Below the pieces are notes generated by a model. It was not told the DNA's origin. It did no database searches and was given only the letters and a program-made list of their open reading frames with translations. 64,000 nt of DNA, from positions 118,753 to 182,752 of the forward strand of contig CAVSLM010000012.1 of NCBI GenBank assembly GCA_963728895.1, in the 5' to 3' direction. Shown here piece by piece: positions 16,200 to 26,665 of the stretch; the stretch's first letter is position 1, and each line of letters opens with the position of its first letter. A program made the position numbers and the translations under genes. This DNA comes from CAVSLM01 sp963728895 (GTDB lineage: Bacteria > Pseudomonadota > Gammaproteobacteria > JBBQDK01).

Positions 16200-16223
16200 T
16201 CATGCGTACTGTTATTCGTATGA
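16200..16223. promoter_or_regulatory. Inverted repeat upstream of the Mo/W operon
   Basis: TCATGCG, ten bases, CGTATGA: near-perfect 7-bp inverted arms, 76 bp upstream of the permease ATG. A candidate operator, perhaps for the HTH-PBP regulator encoded at the end of the operon. Confidence 0.35.
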
Positions 16224-16270
16224 ATGCGGTGCGGTCCTGCCACGGTGTCGCGCCCGCTACTCGAAAGTCT

Positions 16271-16400
16271 AGCCCGAAAATCTCACCGGCCGCCGGCGGC
16301 CGGCCCGACAAGTGAATGGAACTCGGCGAAGATCTGGCATGCTTCACGATCGCCGAACGATGGCGCCGCCGACCGATCCCGGATGCTGGCGCAGGGCTCG
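16271..16400. repeat. MITE-like dispersed repeat, copy 4
   Basis: AGCCCGAAAATCTCACCGGC, then AAGTGAATGG, TCTGGCATGCTTCACGA, GAACGATGGCG and GATCCCGGATGCTGGCGC: the family in reverse orientation. It lies in the 16125-16761 gap between the divergent Mo/W operon and the two-component genes; I see no gene in that gap. Confidence 0.6.
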
Positions 16401-16761
16401 TGTGCCGGGCGTCGCTCTGCTACGAACCGGGTAGCCGTGGCTGGCCCTTGACTCGGAAAGGCAAGTTCGATGCCATGCGCCGGTCGAACCCCGCACACAA
16501 CACGTCTCTCTCCCCGCTCGCGCGCCACGTGGCTCAGGGCCGGTGCTTGTGCCCGCGCAGGAGTTGTCCATGTTCCCTCGGGCTCCACAGCCCTTCCGCG
16601 TCCCCGGCAGATTGGTCAAGGAAGAGTGGCTCGATCGGAGATCCGGGGCGCCACTGCGGCAGAATTGGTGCATTCTGACGCAACTGTGCTATACGCCTAG
16701 GTAGATCTGTCCAGCTTGACGCAGAGCGGGCCGCGCAGGTGCGCCAGAGGAGGTGTCTGTC

Positions 16762-18209
<1,448 letters not shown>

Positions 18210-18213
<4 letters not shown>

Positions 18214-20282
18214 TCGCGCGCCTGCGCGCCTTCCTGACAGGCAGCCTGCGCCACAAGCTGCTGGCGCTGGCCCTGGCCCCGGTGCTGCTGTTCATGCCCG
18301 CGCTGCTATGGCTGGCTGCCGACTGGATGCACGACTTCAGCCGCGACCTGCTCGCCCGCCGGGTCAACACCGACCTGCAGGTGGCGCACGATGCCTTCGA
18401 GCGCATCCGCCGCGATCATCTGCTGCTGCTGCATTCGCTCGCCGAGTCGCATGGCTTTCGCATGGCGCTTCAGCAGTCCGACGCCGCCGCCCTGCGCAAC
18501 CAGCTGCAGCTGCTGCGCAGCACCGCGGGTTTCGATTTCCTGACGCTCACCGACCCCCGCGGCATGCCGCGCTTCCAAGCCGCTGGCATCGACGCCGGGC
18601 CCATGAAGTCCTCAGCGCTGCAGGCCCGGGCGGCGCTGACCGGCGTCGGCCAGACCGGCGTCGAGCTGTTCCAGGCGGGCGAGCTGCGCGCGCTCGATGC
18701 CGCGCTCGCCGAGCGCGCGGCGGTCAAGGTGGCGAGCCGGGGCCGGACCCCGACGCCAGGCGAGGAACGCGGCCTGGTGCTGCGGGTGATCGAGCCGGTG
18801 GACGATGCGCAGGGCAGCGTGTCGGGGCTGCTCGATGGCGGCGTGCTGCTCAACCGCAACTTCGGCTTCGTGGACGACATCCGCGACCTGGTCTACGGTC
18901 CGGGGAGCGTGCCGCGTGACGGCTGGGGCGCGGTCAGTGTGTTCCTCGGCGACCGACGCATCAGCACCAACTTGCCGCAGCAGGGCCAGCGTGCCGCGCG
19001 TGCGCTTGGAACCGCGGCGCCCGCCGAGGCTGCCGCGCGCGTGCTGGACGAGGGACGGCCATGGAGCGGTTCGTCCCGTGTCGCCGGCCAATGGTACGTA
19101 TCCGCCTACCGGCCGATCCTCGGCGTCGGCGGGCGGCCGGTGGGCATGCTCGGCACCGATTACCTGGCAAGTCCGTTCCGTCACGCCTGGCAACGCGCGC
19201 TCGGCGCCCTGCTCGCCCTGATGGCGGCGGCCATGGCGGTGGCCAGCGGTCTCGCAGTGTGGGGTGCACGCTCGCTGTTCCGGCCGCTGGAAGCCATGAC
19301 CGCCGTGGCACGCGCCGAGCAGGCAGGCGAGGCGCGGCGCATCGGGCCGGTGGGCTCGCAGGACGAAATCGCCGAGCTGGCGCGTCAGTTCGACCGCATG
19401 CTGGACCTGCTCGAGCAGCGCAGCGCCGAGGTGCGCCGCGCAAGCGAAGAGCTGGAGCTGAAGGTGGCGGTGCGGACCGCGGAGCTCACGGAGAAGAACG
19501 AGCGCCTGCAACAGCTGATCACCCTGCTGCGCCAGACCCAACAGCGCCTGGTGCACGCCGAGAAGCTCGCCGCCCTCGGCGAGCTCACGGCGGGCCTGGC
19601 GCATGAGGTCAACAACCCCACCGCCGTGATCCTCGGCAACATGGAAGTCATGATCGCGGAGCTCGGGCCGCAGCTCGACCCGGTGCGCACCGAGGTGGAC
19701 CTGATCCTCGAGCAGGTGCAGCGCATCCGCGCCATGGTCGAGCGGCTGCTACAGTATTCGCGCGGCTCGGGATACCCGACGGCGCGGGAGGAGATCGACG
19801 TCTCGGGCGTGGTCGCGGACACGCTGCTGCTGGTACGCCACGAAATCGACAGCAAGGCGGTACGGGTCGATTGCAGCTTCAATGCCACGGTGCCGGTGCG
19901 CATCAACCGCCAGGAGCTGCAGCAGGTGCTGGTGAATCTGATGCTGAACGCCCTGCACGCCGTGCCGCGCGCCGGTCACGTCGAGATCGTCACCCGCGAC
20001 TGGGGCACCATCGGCGCGGTGATCTGCGTGAAGGACTACGGCGTCGGCATCCGGCGCGAGGCGCTGGGGCACATCTTCGATCCCTTCTACACCACCGACG
20101 CCGAGCACGGCACGGGCCTGGGGCTGTCCGTGAGCTACGGCCTCATCCGGCGCTACGGCGGTCAGATCGTGGTCGACTCCGAGGAGAACCGCTGGACCTG
20201 CTTCGACGTGTTCCTGCGCCGCGTCCCGGTTCCGGAGGAGGCGCAGTTCGACTGCGACCGGCAGTACGGCGACGCCGGCTGA
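18210..20282 (+). CDS. Membrane sensor histidine kinase
   Basis: A 690-residue kinase. Residues ~10-40 form the first membrane helix (LLALALAPVLLFMPALLWLA); a periplasmic double-CACHE-like sensor domain extends to ~325; a second helix (ALLALMAAAMAVASGLAVWG) leads into HAMP (RPLEAMTAVARAEQAG), a coiled coil with many Glu/Arg heptads, the H-box LAHEVNNPTAVILGNM with the phospho-acceptor His, and the ATP-binding domain (N-box LMLNALHA, DYGVGI, GTGLGL). The GTG start overlaps the regulator stop (GTGA), so both are co-translated. It should phosphorylate the NtrC-type regulator in response to an external small ligand, possibly formate or a related carboxylate (inference). Confidence 0.9.
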
Positions 20283-20339
20283 CCGGCCCCGACAACCGCG
20301 CGGCACGTGCGCCGCGTGCAAACCGCTGAGGAGCCACCC

Positions 20340-20546
20340 ATGAACGAGGACGTGTTCAATCTGGAAATCCGCAAGTTCCTGAAGAAGCTCGGCATCACCT
20401 CCCAACGCGAGATCGAGAAGGCGGTGCGCGAAGCCCTGGACGAGGGGCGGCTGCAAGGCAATGAGGCACTGCGCGCCAGCGTGCAGCTGCGAGTGCCGGC
20501 GCTCGGGCTGGAGGTCGCGCTCGACGAGGAAATCCGTCTCGAATAG
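20340..20546 (+). CDS. DUF6494 family small protein
   Basis: A 68-residue soluble protein: MNEDVFNLEIRKFLKKLGIT, then SQREIEKAVREALDEGRLQG, ending LEVALDEEIRLE. This matches the DUF6494 family (function unknown), which in proteobacteria often directly precedes a sodium:solute symporter gene, as here. A GAGGAG box lies 7 nt before the ATG. It sits 57 nt after the sensor kinase and 51 nt before the symporter, probably in the same transcript. Confidence 0.8.
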   Translation: MNEDVFNLEIRKFLKKLGITSQREIEKAVREALDEGRLQGNEALRASVQLRVPALGLEVALDEEIRLE

Positions 20547-20597
20547 CCCGCCGGAGGCGCAGCGCCGCACGCGGCGGACGCTGCGCCCGGGAACGCC

Positions 20598-22538
20598 ATG
20601 CTCGATCTTGCCATCGTCGCGGCCTTCGTGGTCTATGCCCTCGGCGCCGGGCTCTATGCGCGGCGCGTCTCCTCGCGCAACCTGCAGGAATATTTCCTCG
20701 CCGGTCGCAGCGTCCCCGGCTGGCAGGCGGGCTGCTCCATGGCCGCCACCCAGTTCGCCGCCGATACTCCGCTGCTGGTCACGGGGCTGATCGCCACCGC
20801 CGGCATCTTCGCTCTTTGGCGGCTGTGGATCTATGGCCTCGCCTTCCTGCTCATGGCGCATGTATTCGCCGTCGGCTGGCGCCGTGGCGGCGTGCTCACC
20901 GACGCGGAGCTCACCGAGACCCGTTACAGCGGGCGCGGCGTGCTGGCGCTGCGCGTGCTCAAGGCCGTGTACTACGGCACCGTCGTCAACTGCGTGGTGC
21001 TTGCCATGGTGCTGGTGGCCGCCATGCGCATCGCCGAGGTGTTTCTGCCCTGGCACCAGTGGCTGCCGCAGGCGGCGTACCGTCCGGTGCTGGGCCTGGT
21101 CGCCGCACTCGGACTGCAGCTCGGCACCAGCGTCACCGGCCTGCCGCCGGACATCGCCACCGCCAACGACCTGATCTCGATCGCGCTGATGCTGGCCTTC
21201 ACCGCCGCGTACTCCACCACCGGGGGGCTGCGCGCCGTGATCGCCACCGACGTGGTGCAGTTTGCGCTGGCCATGCTGGGCACACTGCTGTACGCCTGGT
21301 TCGTGGTCGCCGCGGTGGGCGGGATCGATCAGCTGAGCGCCCGCGTCACCGCGCTGTACGGCGCACCGCAGGCCGGGCGGCTGTTGTCGTTCTTTCCAGC
21401 CACGGGCTCCGAGCTGCTGCTGCCCTTCGTCACCATCGTCGGGCTGCAGTGGATCTTCCAGATGAACGCCGACGGCACGGGTTATCTCGCACAGCGCTCC
21501 ATGGCCTGCCGCACGGATCGCGACGCGCGTCTTGCCGGCGTCGTGTTCGCCTGGGCGCAGATCTTCCTGCGCAGCCTGCTGTGGCTCGCGATCGCCGTCG
21601 GGCTGCTGGTGCTCTACCCGTACACGCCGGCCGATGCCGAGGCCCCCGGTTTCGCCGCTTCGCGCGAGATGTTGTTCGTCACTGGCATCGATGCCCTGCT
21701 GCCGGCGGGGGTGCGCGGACTGATGCTGGTGGGGCTCCTCGCCGCACTCGCCTCCACCGTCGACACGCATCTCAACTGGGGTGCTTCCTACTGGAGCAAC
21801 GACCTCTACGACCGGCTGGTGTCGCGCCATTGGTTCAAGCGCGCGCCGCGCGGAGGCGAGCTGGTACTGGTCGCGAGGCTTTCCAACGTCGTGGTGCTGG
21901 CCATCGCGCTGACCATCATGGCGAACCTCGGCTCCATCCAGACCGCGTGGTTCATTTCGCTGCTGTTCGGCGCCGGCATGGGCTCGGTGCTGGTGCTGCG
22001 CTGGCTGTGGGAACGCATCAATCTCTATTCCGAGCTCGCAGCCTTGGCGGTGTCCCTGGTCGCCGCCCCGACGCTGCTCGTGTCGCTCGGCACCGCGCCC
22101 GATGACGAATGGCTGCGCCTGCTGATCATGGCGCTGCTCACCACGGCGGCCGCGGTCGGCATCACCTGGGTCACACCGCGCACGGAGGACGGCGTGTTGC
22201 TGTCGTTTTATCGCCGGGTGCGCCCGTTCGGATTCTGGACCCGCACGGCAGCGCTCGCGGGCGACCGGCCCCGCGCGCCGCAAGAGGCGCTGGCGCACCG
22301 CCTGCGCAGCGTACTGGTGAGCGGCGCTTCGCTGTTCCTGCTGCTCGCAGGCGCCGGGCGGCTGCTGATCCATCCACCCCAGGCCTCCGTGGCATGGACC
22401 TGGGCGATGCTCGCCGTGGGTTCCGCACTGGTCCCGGTGTGGTGGCGAGAGCTGCGCACAGCCTCCCACGAGGAGGAGGCCGGCCCGGAAATCCCGCCAG
22501 CATCCCGGGAGATGGCGAAACCGCCAGAACCGGGATAG
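20598..22538 (+). CDS. Sodium:solute symporter family protein
   Basis: A 646-residue inner-membrane transporter with about 12-13 hydrophobic segments. The N-terminus (ASRNLQEYFLAGRSVPGWQAG-like, then CSMAATQFAADTPLLVTGLI) is the hallmark first helix pair of the SSS family, and AYSTTGGLRAVIATDVVQF the conserved mid-region. It moves an organic solute with Na+; substrate unknown. Its place between DUF6494 and the formate dehydrogenase genes suggests a C1 or carboxylate substrate (inference). The last ~18 residues (GPEIPPASREMAKPPEPG) and the stop codon are encoded by a MITE-like repeat, so the original C-terminus has been replaced. Confidence 0.85.
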   Translation: MLDLAIVAAFVVYALGAGLYARRVSSRNLQEYFLAGRSVPGWQAGCSMAATQFAADTPLLVTGLIATAGIFALWRLWIYGLAFLLMAHVFAVGWRRGGVLTDAELTETRYSGRGVLALRVLKAVYYGTVVNCVVLAMVLVAAMRIAEVFLPWHQWLPQAAYRPVLGLVAALGLQLGTSVTGLPPDIATANDLISIALMLAFTAAYSTTGGLRAVIATDVVQFALAMLGTLLYAWFVVAAVGGIDQLSARVTALYGAPQAGRLLSFFPATGSELLLPFVTIVGLQWIFQMNADGTGYLAQRSMACRTDRDARLAGVVFAWAQIFLRSLLWLAIAVGLLVLYPYTPADAEAPGFAASREMLFVTGIDALLPAGVRGLMLVGLLAALASTVDTHLNWGASYWSNDLYDRLVSRHWFKRAPRGGELVLVARLSNVVVLAIALTIMANLGSIQTAWFISLLFGAGMGSVLVLRWLWERINLYSELAALAVSLVAAPTLLVSLGTAPDDEWLRLLIMALLTTAAAVGITWVTPRTEDGVLLSFYRRVRPFGFWTRTAALAGDRPRAPQEALAHRLRSVLVSGASLFLLLAGAGRLLIHPPQASVAWTWAMLAVGSALVPVWWRELRTASHEEEAGPEIPPASREMAKPPEPG

Positions 22539-22562
22539 GCCGGCGGCGTGAACCGGGTGTTA

Positions 22563-22611
22563 CGTGCGGCGATCGTCGCTCCCGGCGGCGCGATCGCGGC
22601 CCGCAGGATCG
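22563..22611. repeat. REP-type unit (GCTCCCGGCGGCGCGATCGCG)
   Basis: GCGATCGTCGCTCCCGGCGG followed by CGCGATCGCGGCCCGCAGGA; related units at 22774-22818 and 31960-31995. Similar to the GTAGGAGC-type intergenic repeats of Pseudomonas and Xanthomonas. Confidence 0.5.
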
Positions 22612-22773
22612 CGTTGTTGCGATGGGACCGGCGGGGGCTCGAGACCCGCGGCGCTGCGCGCCGCAGCATCGCGATGCACAGCCCCGCTCCCACCGTGCCG
22701 GCATTCAGGGCGGCGGGACCAACGTGCACCCGCAGACCATCACGGTCCTGCCGAGGGACGAACAACCCACCTG

Positions 22774-22818
22774 TAGGAGCGTCGCTCCCGGCGGCGCGAT
22801 GGCGGCCCGCAGGGCCGC
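22774..22818. repeat. REP-type unit (TGTAGGAGCGTCGCTCCCGG)
   Basis: Second unit of the GTAGGAGC-type repeat in the same gap: TGTAGGAGCGTCGCTCCCGG then CGGCGCGATGGCGGCCCGCA. Confidence 0.55.
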
Positions 22819-22913
22819 ACTTCGTCGACATCCGTGACCCGTTCACTTGCCGGCCAGCGGGGCCGGCGGGTGAGATTTTCGGGCTCGCTGGCGTCGGCGA
22901 TCCCTGCGTCACC

Positions 22914-22943
22914 ATGACCCTGGCGCCAACCCTGACGGGTCAT
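22914..22943. promoter_or_regulatory. Inverted repeat, candidate activator site of the fdh operon
   Basis: ATGACCC, sixteen bases, GGGTCAT: perfect 7-bp inverted arms centred ~100 bp upstream of the -24/-12 promoter at 23022, the usual place for an NtrC-type activator. Confidence 0.4.
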
Positions 22944-23021
22944 TTCGCACCACATCCCACCCTCGGGTTGCGGCGGCAGCGGACCCGGGGTCGCCATTCG
23001 CCGTTGCGCGCGCCGGGCATG

Positions 23022-23036
23022 TGGTATGCGCCTTGC
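23022..23036 (+). promoter_or_regulatory. Sigma-54 (-24/-12) promoter of the formate dehydrogenase operon
   Basis: TGGTATGCGCCTTGC: -24 box TGG-A-G with two mismatches, a 10-base GG-to-GC spacing and a perfect TTGC -12 box. It lies 31 nt before the first ATG of the operon (23068), giving a leader of about 20 nt that still holds the GGAGGG ribosome site. The adjacent NtrC-type regulator supports the call. Confidence 0.65.
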
Positions 23037-23067
23037 CAGAGCGAGGGAACGAGCGCCGGAGGGAAAC

Positions 23068-23595
23068 ATGGCCGCCGATCTTTCCGCAGGCACAGCACAA
23101 CGTGTCGAGGACACCTGGCCGGTGTCGGTGCTGCTCGAGCGCGGGACGTTGCAGCATGGCCCCTGGTCGCTGCCCCGCTGGCGACTGCTCGCCGTGCTTC
23201 CCGGGCTTCCCGCCGAGGCGGCTGCACCGGGGCCGCACCTGGTACACCGCGCCGAAGACTGCAGCCAGTATCTGTGGCGTGGTCTGGTCCTGCGCCTGCA
23301 CAAGGACGGCGCCGAGAGCTATGGCTACAACGTGGAGGGGCGCCAGCCCATGCTGTTCGTGGTCTGCCAGGCGGATGCCGAGGGGGATCTGGCGCCGGTG
23401 CTGGTGTCTGCGGACTACGATGAGGCCGGCGCCCACATGGAGGCCGACGACACGGTGTTCTGTGCACCCATGCCGGACGAGGTCCGGCAAGGTGTGCAGC
23501 GCTACGTGACCGCGTACTACCGGCCGCAGCCACGCCACAAGCGCCGGCGCGCCGACTGGAAACAGGAGTCCACCGGTGACCAAGCGAAACCCTGA
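23068..23595 (+). CDS. DUF3305 domain protein (formate dehydrogenase accessory)
   Basis: A 175-residue soluble protein with the DUF3305 pattern: WPVSVLLERGTLQHGPWSLP, then the conserved LRLHKDGAESYGYNV and the PMPDEVRQGVQRYVTAYYRP end, followed by a basic tail. DUF3305 and DUF3306 proteins are encoded as a pair at the head of many formate dehydrogenase operons in proteobacteria; their biochemical role is not established, assembly or maturation is assumed. A GGAGGG box precedes the ATG. The next gene overlaps by 20 nt. Confidence 0.85.
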   Translation: MAADLSAGTAQRVEDTWPVSVLLERGTLQHGPWSLPRWRLLAVLPGLPAEAAAPGPHLVHRAEDCSQYLWRGLVLRLHKDGAESYGYNVEGRQPMLFVVCQADAEGDLAPVLVSADYDEAGAHMEADDTVFCAPMPDEVRQGVQRYVTAYYRPQPRHKRRRADWKQESTGDQAKP

Positions 23596-24100
23596 AACGG
23601 AAGACATGGGGCCACTGGGGCGCTGGTCGCAACGCAAGGCGGCGGCGCGCGATGCCGCCGCGGAGCAGGCCGCAACGCTGCGGCAGGCGACTGCGTGCCA
23701 AGCGCCCGCCGAAGATTGCGCTGCGGACGCCCCCACCGAAGCCGATCTGCCGCCGCTCGAGACTCTGGACGAGCGCAGCGATTTCCGCGGATTCCTCTCG
23801 CCGCGGGTGAGCGAGGAGCTGCACCGCCTGGCGCTGCGCAAGCTGTTCCATCTGCCTGCCTTCCACGTACGCGACGGGCTGGACGACTACGACGGCGACT
23901 ATCGCAACTTCGTCCCGCTCGGCGACACCCTCACCGCGGAGCTGGGCGAGCGCGTGGAGCGCGCGGCGGGACACGCCGTGCAGACGGCGCTGGCTGCCTG
24001 CGAGGATCCGGCGTCGACCGCGGATGCATCGGCGCGCGACGCAGCGGACGCCGCGCCGGCCACGGGGTGCGAGGCGCCCGATGAGCGTGGGCCCGGCTGA
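23576..24100 (+). CDS. DUF3306 domain protein (formate dehydrogenase accessory)
   Basis: A 174-residue protein. The N-terminus GPLGRWSQRKAAARDAAAEQ and the centre LDERSDFRGFLSPRVSEELH, LALRKLFHLPAFHVRDGLDD and YDGDYRNFVPLGD are the DUF3306 signature; the C-terminal 40 residues are Ala/Asp-rich and low in complexity. The GTG start overlaps the DUF3305 frame, which indicates translational coupling. Probably a chaperone-like helper for formate dehydrogenase assembly. Confidence 0.82.
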   Translation: MTKRNPETEDMGPLGRWSQRKAAARDAAAEQAATLRQATACQAPAEDCAADAPTEADLPPLETLDERSDFRGFLSPRVSEELHRLALRKLFHLPAFHVRDGLDDYDGDYRNFVPLGDTLTAELGERVERAAGHAVQTALAACEDPASTADASARDAADAAPATGCEAPDERGPG

Positions 24101-24113
24101 CGGAGCGCGACAC

Positions 24114-25796
24114 ATGCCCAATGTCCCGCGCTCCGATGTGCTGCCGGCGACCACGGCGAACGGCCGCGCCCGCCATGCGGCCCTGCGCGACGCCGCCTTG
24201 CCGCGCCAGGGGGCCGACGCCGCGGCACCGGTCGAATACCGTTCCCAGGGCCGGGTGCTGATCGCGGGCGATGCCGAGGCCGCGCGTGCAGCCGCCGCGA
24301 GGCTCGATGCGCTGCGGCGCACGGTACTGGTGGGCGCCGACTTCGGGCCGGCGTCGTCGTGGCCTGCGGGCACGGACGTACTGCACGGCGAGCTGAAGGG
24401 GCTGGAGGGTCACCTGGGGGCCTTCGTGGCACACCTCGCCACCGGCGAGCACGGGGACGGGGAGACCGTCGACGCGCACTTCGATCTGGTGCTGGACCTC
24501 GGCAGCGCGCCCGTGCTGCGCCACGAACTGCCGCCGCCGGGTTATTTCGCGCCCGGGGCCGACTGCGCGGCGCTCGAGGCGGCCTTCGAGCAGTTGCCGG
24601 AGCTGGTCGGCAGTTTCGAAAAGCCGACGTTTTTCCACTACGACGCTGCGCTGTGCGCGCACGGCAACAGCGGGCTCACCGGCTGCACGCGCTGCATCGA
24701 GGCCTGCCCCACCCTCGCCATCGCCTCGGCGGGTGATCGCATCGAAGTCGATCCCTACCTCTGCCAGGGCGGCGGAAGCTGTGCCACCGCCTGTCCGAGC
24801 GGTGCCATCCGCTATGCCTATCCCCCTCCTGCGGATCTGCTGGCAGCACTGCGGGCGCTGCTCGGGCGTTACCGCGATGCCGGCGGCCGGCGCCCCTGGG
24901 TGCTGCTGCATGGGGCCGAAGGCGGCGCGGCCCTGGTGCAGGCGGCGGCAGCGCGTCTGCCCGAGAGCGTGCTCCCGTTCGCCGTCGAAGAAGTGGGCTC
25001 GGTGGGGCTGGAGGCGTGGCTTGCGGCGCTCGCCTACGGCGCCGGCGGTGTGGCACTGCTGGCCGGGCCCGATACGCCGCGTTCGGTGCGCGAGACCCTG
25101 CGCACAGAATGCGCCTGCGCGGGCGCACTGACCGCTGCGCTCGGCTATCCGCCGGACGTTGTGCGCCTGCTGCACGTGCTGGATGCGGAGCAGCTCGCGG
25201 AAAGTCTCGCCGCCGATGCGCCCGGCATCGAAATCGTCCCGGCGCGCTTCGCCACCCTGAACGAAAAGCGTCGCACCCTGCGCCTGGCCGTCGATCACCT
25301 CTACGCCGCAGCACCCCGGCCGGTCACCGTCGCCACATTGCCGGCAGGGGCACCATTCGGCGAAATCCTGATCGACACCGAGGCCTGCACGCTGTGCATG
25401 TCCTGCGTGTCAGTGTGCCCGGCCTCGGCGCTGCTCGACGGCGGTGAGCGCCCGCAGCTGCAGTTCATCGAGGTCAACTGCGTGCAGTGCGGACTGTGCC
25501 GCACGGCCTGTCCCGAGCATGCCGTGACGCTTGCGCCGCGCATGCTCTTCGACACCGAGCAGGCGCGCACGCGGCGCGTGCTGCACGAAGAGGCGCCGTT
25601 CTGCTGCATCGCCTGCGGCAAGCCCTTCGCCACGCAGCGCATGATGCAGCGCATCGCGCAAAAGCTCGAAGGTCACTGGATGTACCGGACCGAGGCGGCA
25701 CGCCGGCGTCTGCAGATGTGCGAGGACTGCCGCGTCGCCGACCTGTACCTGCACGAGCAGCAGGACACGACCGGGGAGCATGCACCGTGGCCGTGA
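24114..25796 (+). CDS. Polyferredoxin-type 4Fe-4S protein of the formate dehydrogenase operon
   Basis: A 560-residue cytoplasmic protein. Two ferredoxin clusters lie near residues 200-245 (CTRCIEACPTLAIA; CQGGGSCATACPSGA), two more near 425-480 (CTLCMSCVSVCPASALL; CVQCGLCRTACPEHAV), and a C-terminal CCIACGKPF ... CEDCR zinc or Fe-S ribbon. The N-terminal part (VLIAGDAEAARAAAARLDAL) may bind a nucleotide. It stands between DUF3306 and the TorD-like gene, as in many proteobacterial formate dehydrogenase loci, and is likely to pass electrons or help cluster delivery. The ATG at 24114 has a CGGAGC box; an ATG at 24081 overlapping the previous gene is the alternative start. Confidence 0.82.
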   Translation: MPNVPRSDVLPATTANGRARHAALRDAALPRQGADAAAPVEYRSQGRVLIAGDAEAARAAAARLDALRRTVLVGADFGPASSWPAGTDVLHGELKGLEGHLGAFVAHLATGEHGDGETVDAHFDLVLDLGSAPVLRHELPPPGYFAPGADCAALEAAFEQLPELVGSFEKPTFFHYDAALCAHGNSGLTGCTRCIEACPTLAIASAGDRIEVDPYLCQGGGSCATACPSGAIRYAYPPPADLLAALRALLGRYRDAGGRRPWVLLHGAEGGAALVQAAAARLPESVLPFAVEEVGSVGLEAWLAALAYGAGGVALLAGPDTPRSVRETLRTECACAGALTAALGYPPDVVRLLHVLDAEQLAESLAADAPGIEIVPARFATLNEKRRTLRLAVDHLYAAAPRPVTVATLPAGAPFGEILIDTEACTLCMSCVSVCPASALLDGGERPQLQFIEVNCVQCGLCRTACPEHAVTLAPRMLFDTEQARTRRVLHEEAPFCCIACGKPFATQRMMQRIAQKLEGHWMYRTEAARRRLQMCEDCRVADLYLHEQQDTTGEHAPWP

Positions 25797-26419
25797 GCTC
25801 GCAAACCACTGCGGCATCGGAGGCACTCTCCCAGGCGCAGGAAGTGGCGCCGCCCGATGCGCTGCGCGCACACGTCTACGCCCTGCTCGCGACCCTGCTC
25901 GCGCGTCCGCCGGGCACGGCCGTGTTGGCCCTGCTGGCCGGCATCGAGGAACAAAACCCGGGCGCGAGCGACATGGCCAGCGCCTGGCAGATGCTCAAGC
26001 TCGCCGGTACACAGGTCGGTACGGCGGAAATCGACGACGAGTTCCACGAGCTCTTCATCGGTGTGGGCCGCGGCGAGCTGGTTCCCTACGGCTCGTGGTA
26101 TCTCACCGGACGCATGCTGGACAAACCGCTGGCGCTGCTGCGCGCGGACCTGCGCGCACTCGGCATCGAACGCCAGGCCGGCGTGCACGAGCCGGAGGAT
26201 CACGTCGCGGCGCTCTGCGAAGCCATGACGGTGCTGATTTCCGATGAAGCTTCACCGCAAACACAGCAGCAGTTCTTCGCCGAGCACATCGAAGCGTGGA
26301 TGGCGCGCTTCTTCCGCGACCTGCAGGAGGCGCGGGCGGCGTGCTTCTATCGCGCGGTGGGGCGGCTGGGCGAACAGTTCCTGAAAGTCGAGGCACGCTA
26401 CCTGGCCATTCCGGGCTGA
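25787..26419 (+). CDS. TorD/DmsD-family molecular chaperone
   Basis: A 210-residue helical protein: ALRAHVYALLATLLARPPG, DEFHELFIGVGRGELVPYGS, WYLTGRMLDKPLALLRADLR, and EPEDHVAALCEAMTVL, the EPxDH motif that marks TorD-family chaperones. Such chaperones bind the TAT signal of a specific molybdoenzyme and hold it until the cofactor is inserted; here the client should be the TAT-tagged formate dehydrogenase. The GTG at 25787 has a GGGGAG box 8 nt upstream; a second GTG at 25793 overlaps the preceding stop. It is followed by the small TAT protein gene. Confidence 0.88.
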   Translation: MAVSSQTTAASEALSQAQEVAPPDALRAHVYALLATLLARPPGTAVLALLAGIEEQNPGASDMASAWQMLKLAGTQVGTAEIDDEFHELFIGVGRGELVPYGSWYLTGRMLDKPLALLRADLRALGIERQAGVHEPEDHVAALCEAMTVLISDEASPQTQQQFFAEHIEAWMARFFRDLQEARAACFYRAVGRLGEQFLKVEARYLAIPG

Positions 26420-26452
26420 GCGCGCCGCATGCAAGTGAAACGGAGGTGCACC

Positions 26453-26665
26453 ATGGGTCGCAAGCGCAAGGCGCAGGTTGTGCCGCAAGAGCGGCGCGAT
26501 TTCCTCAAGCAGCTCGCAGCGGCCGGCGGGGCGGTGGCGCTGGCGGGTGCGGCGCGCCAGCTGCGTGGGGCGGAGCCGGAGGCGCAGGCGCCACCGGCGC
26601 CGCAGAGCCAGGGCTATCACGAAACCGCCCACATCCGCACCTATTACGAGAAGGCCGGACTGTGA
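26453..26665 (+). CDS. Small TAT-signal protein of the formate dehydrogenase operon
   Basis: A 70-residue protein. MGRKRKAQVVPQERRDFLKQ carries the twin-arginine motif RRDFLKQLA, followed by a hydrophobic stretch (AAAGGAVALAGAA). After a likely cleavage only ~35 residues remain, ending YHETAHIRTYYEKAGL. A CGGAGGT box is 6 nt before the ATG. Small proteins of this kind regularly sit directly upstream of the catalytic subunit gene; the HIRTYYEKA tail recurs among them. Role unknown, perhaps a helper in export or assembly. Confidence 0.8.
   Translation: MGRKRKAQVVPQERRDFLKQLAAAGGAVALAGAARQLRGAEPEAQAPPAPQSQGYHETAHIRTYYEKAGL

Larger units (their letters stand above)
22484..22887. repeat. MITE-like dispersed repeat, copy 5, split by nested REP sequences
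   Basis: Left half GCCCGGAAATCCCGCCAGCA ... GCGTGAACCGGGTGTT (22484-22561); right half TTCACTTGCCGGCC ... GGCGGGTGAGATTTTCGGGC (22843-22887). Between them, at the point where the middle of other copies lies, are two units of a different repeat. The left half supplies the end of the symporter frame. Confidence 0.6.

Noticed and set aside
20301..20315. Possible -24/-12 promoter before the DUF6494 gene (CGGCACGTGCGCCGC)
   Set aside because: The spacing fits, but the -12 box lacks TTGC and such GC-rich matches are expected by chance.
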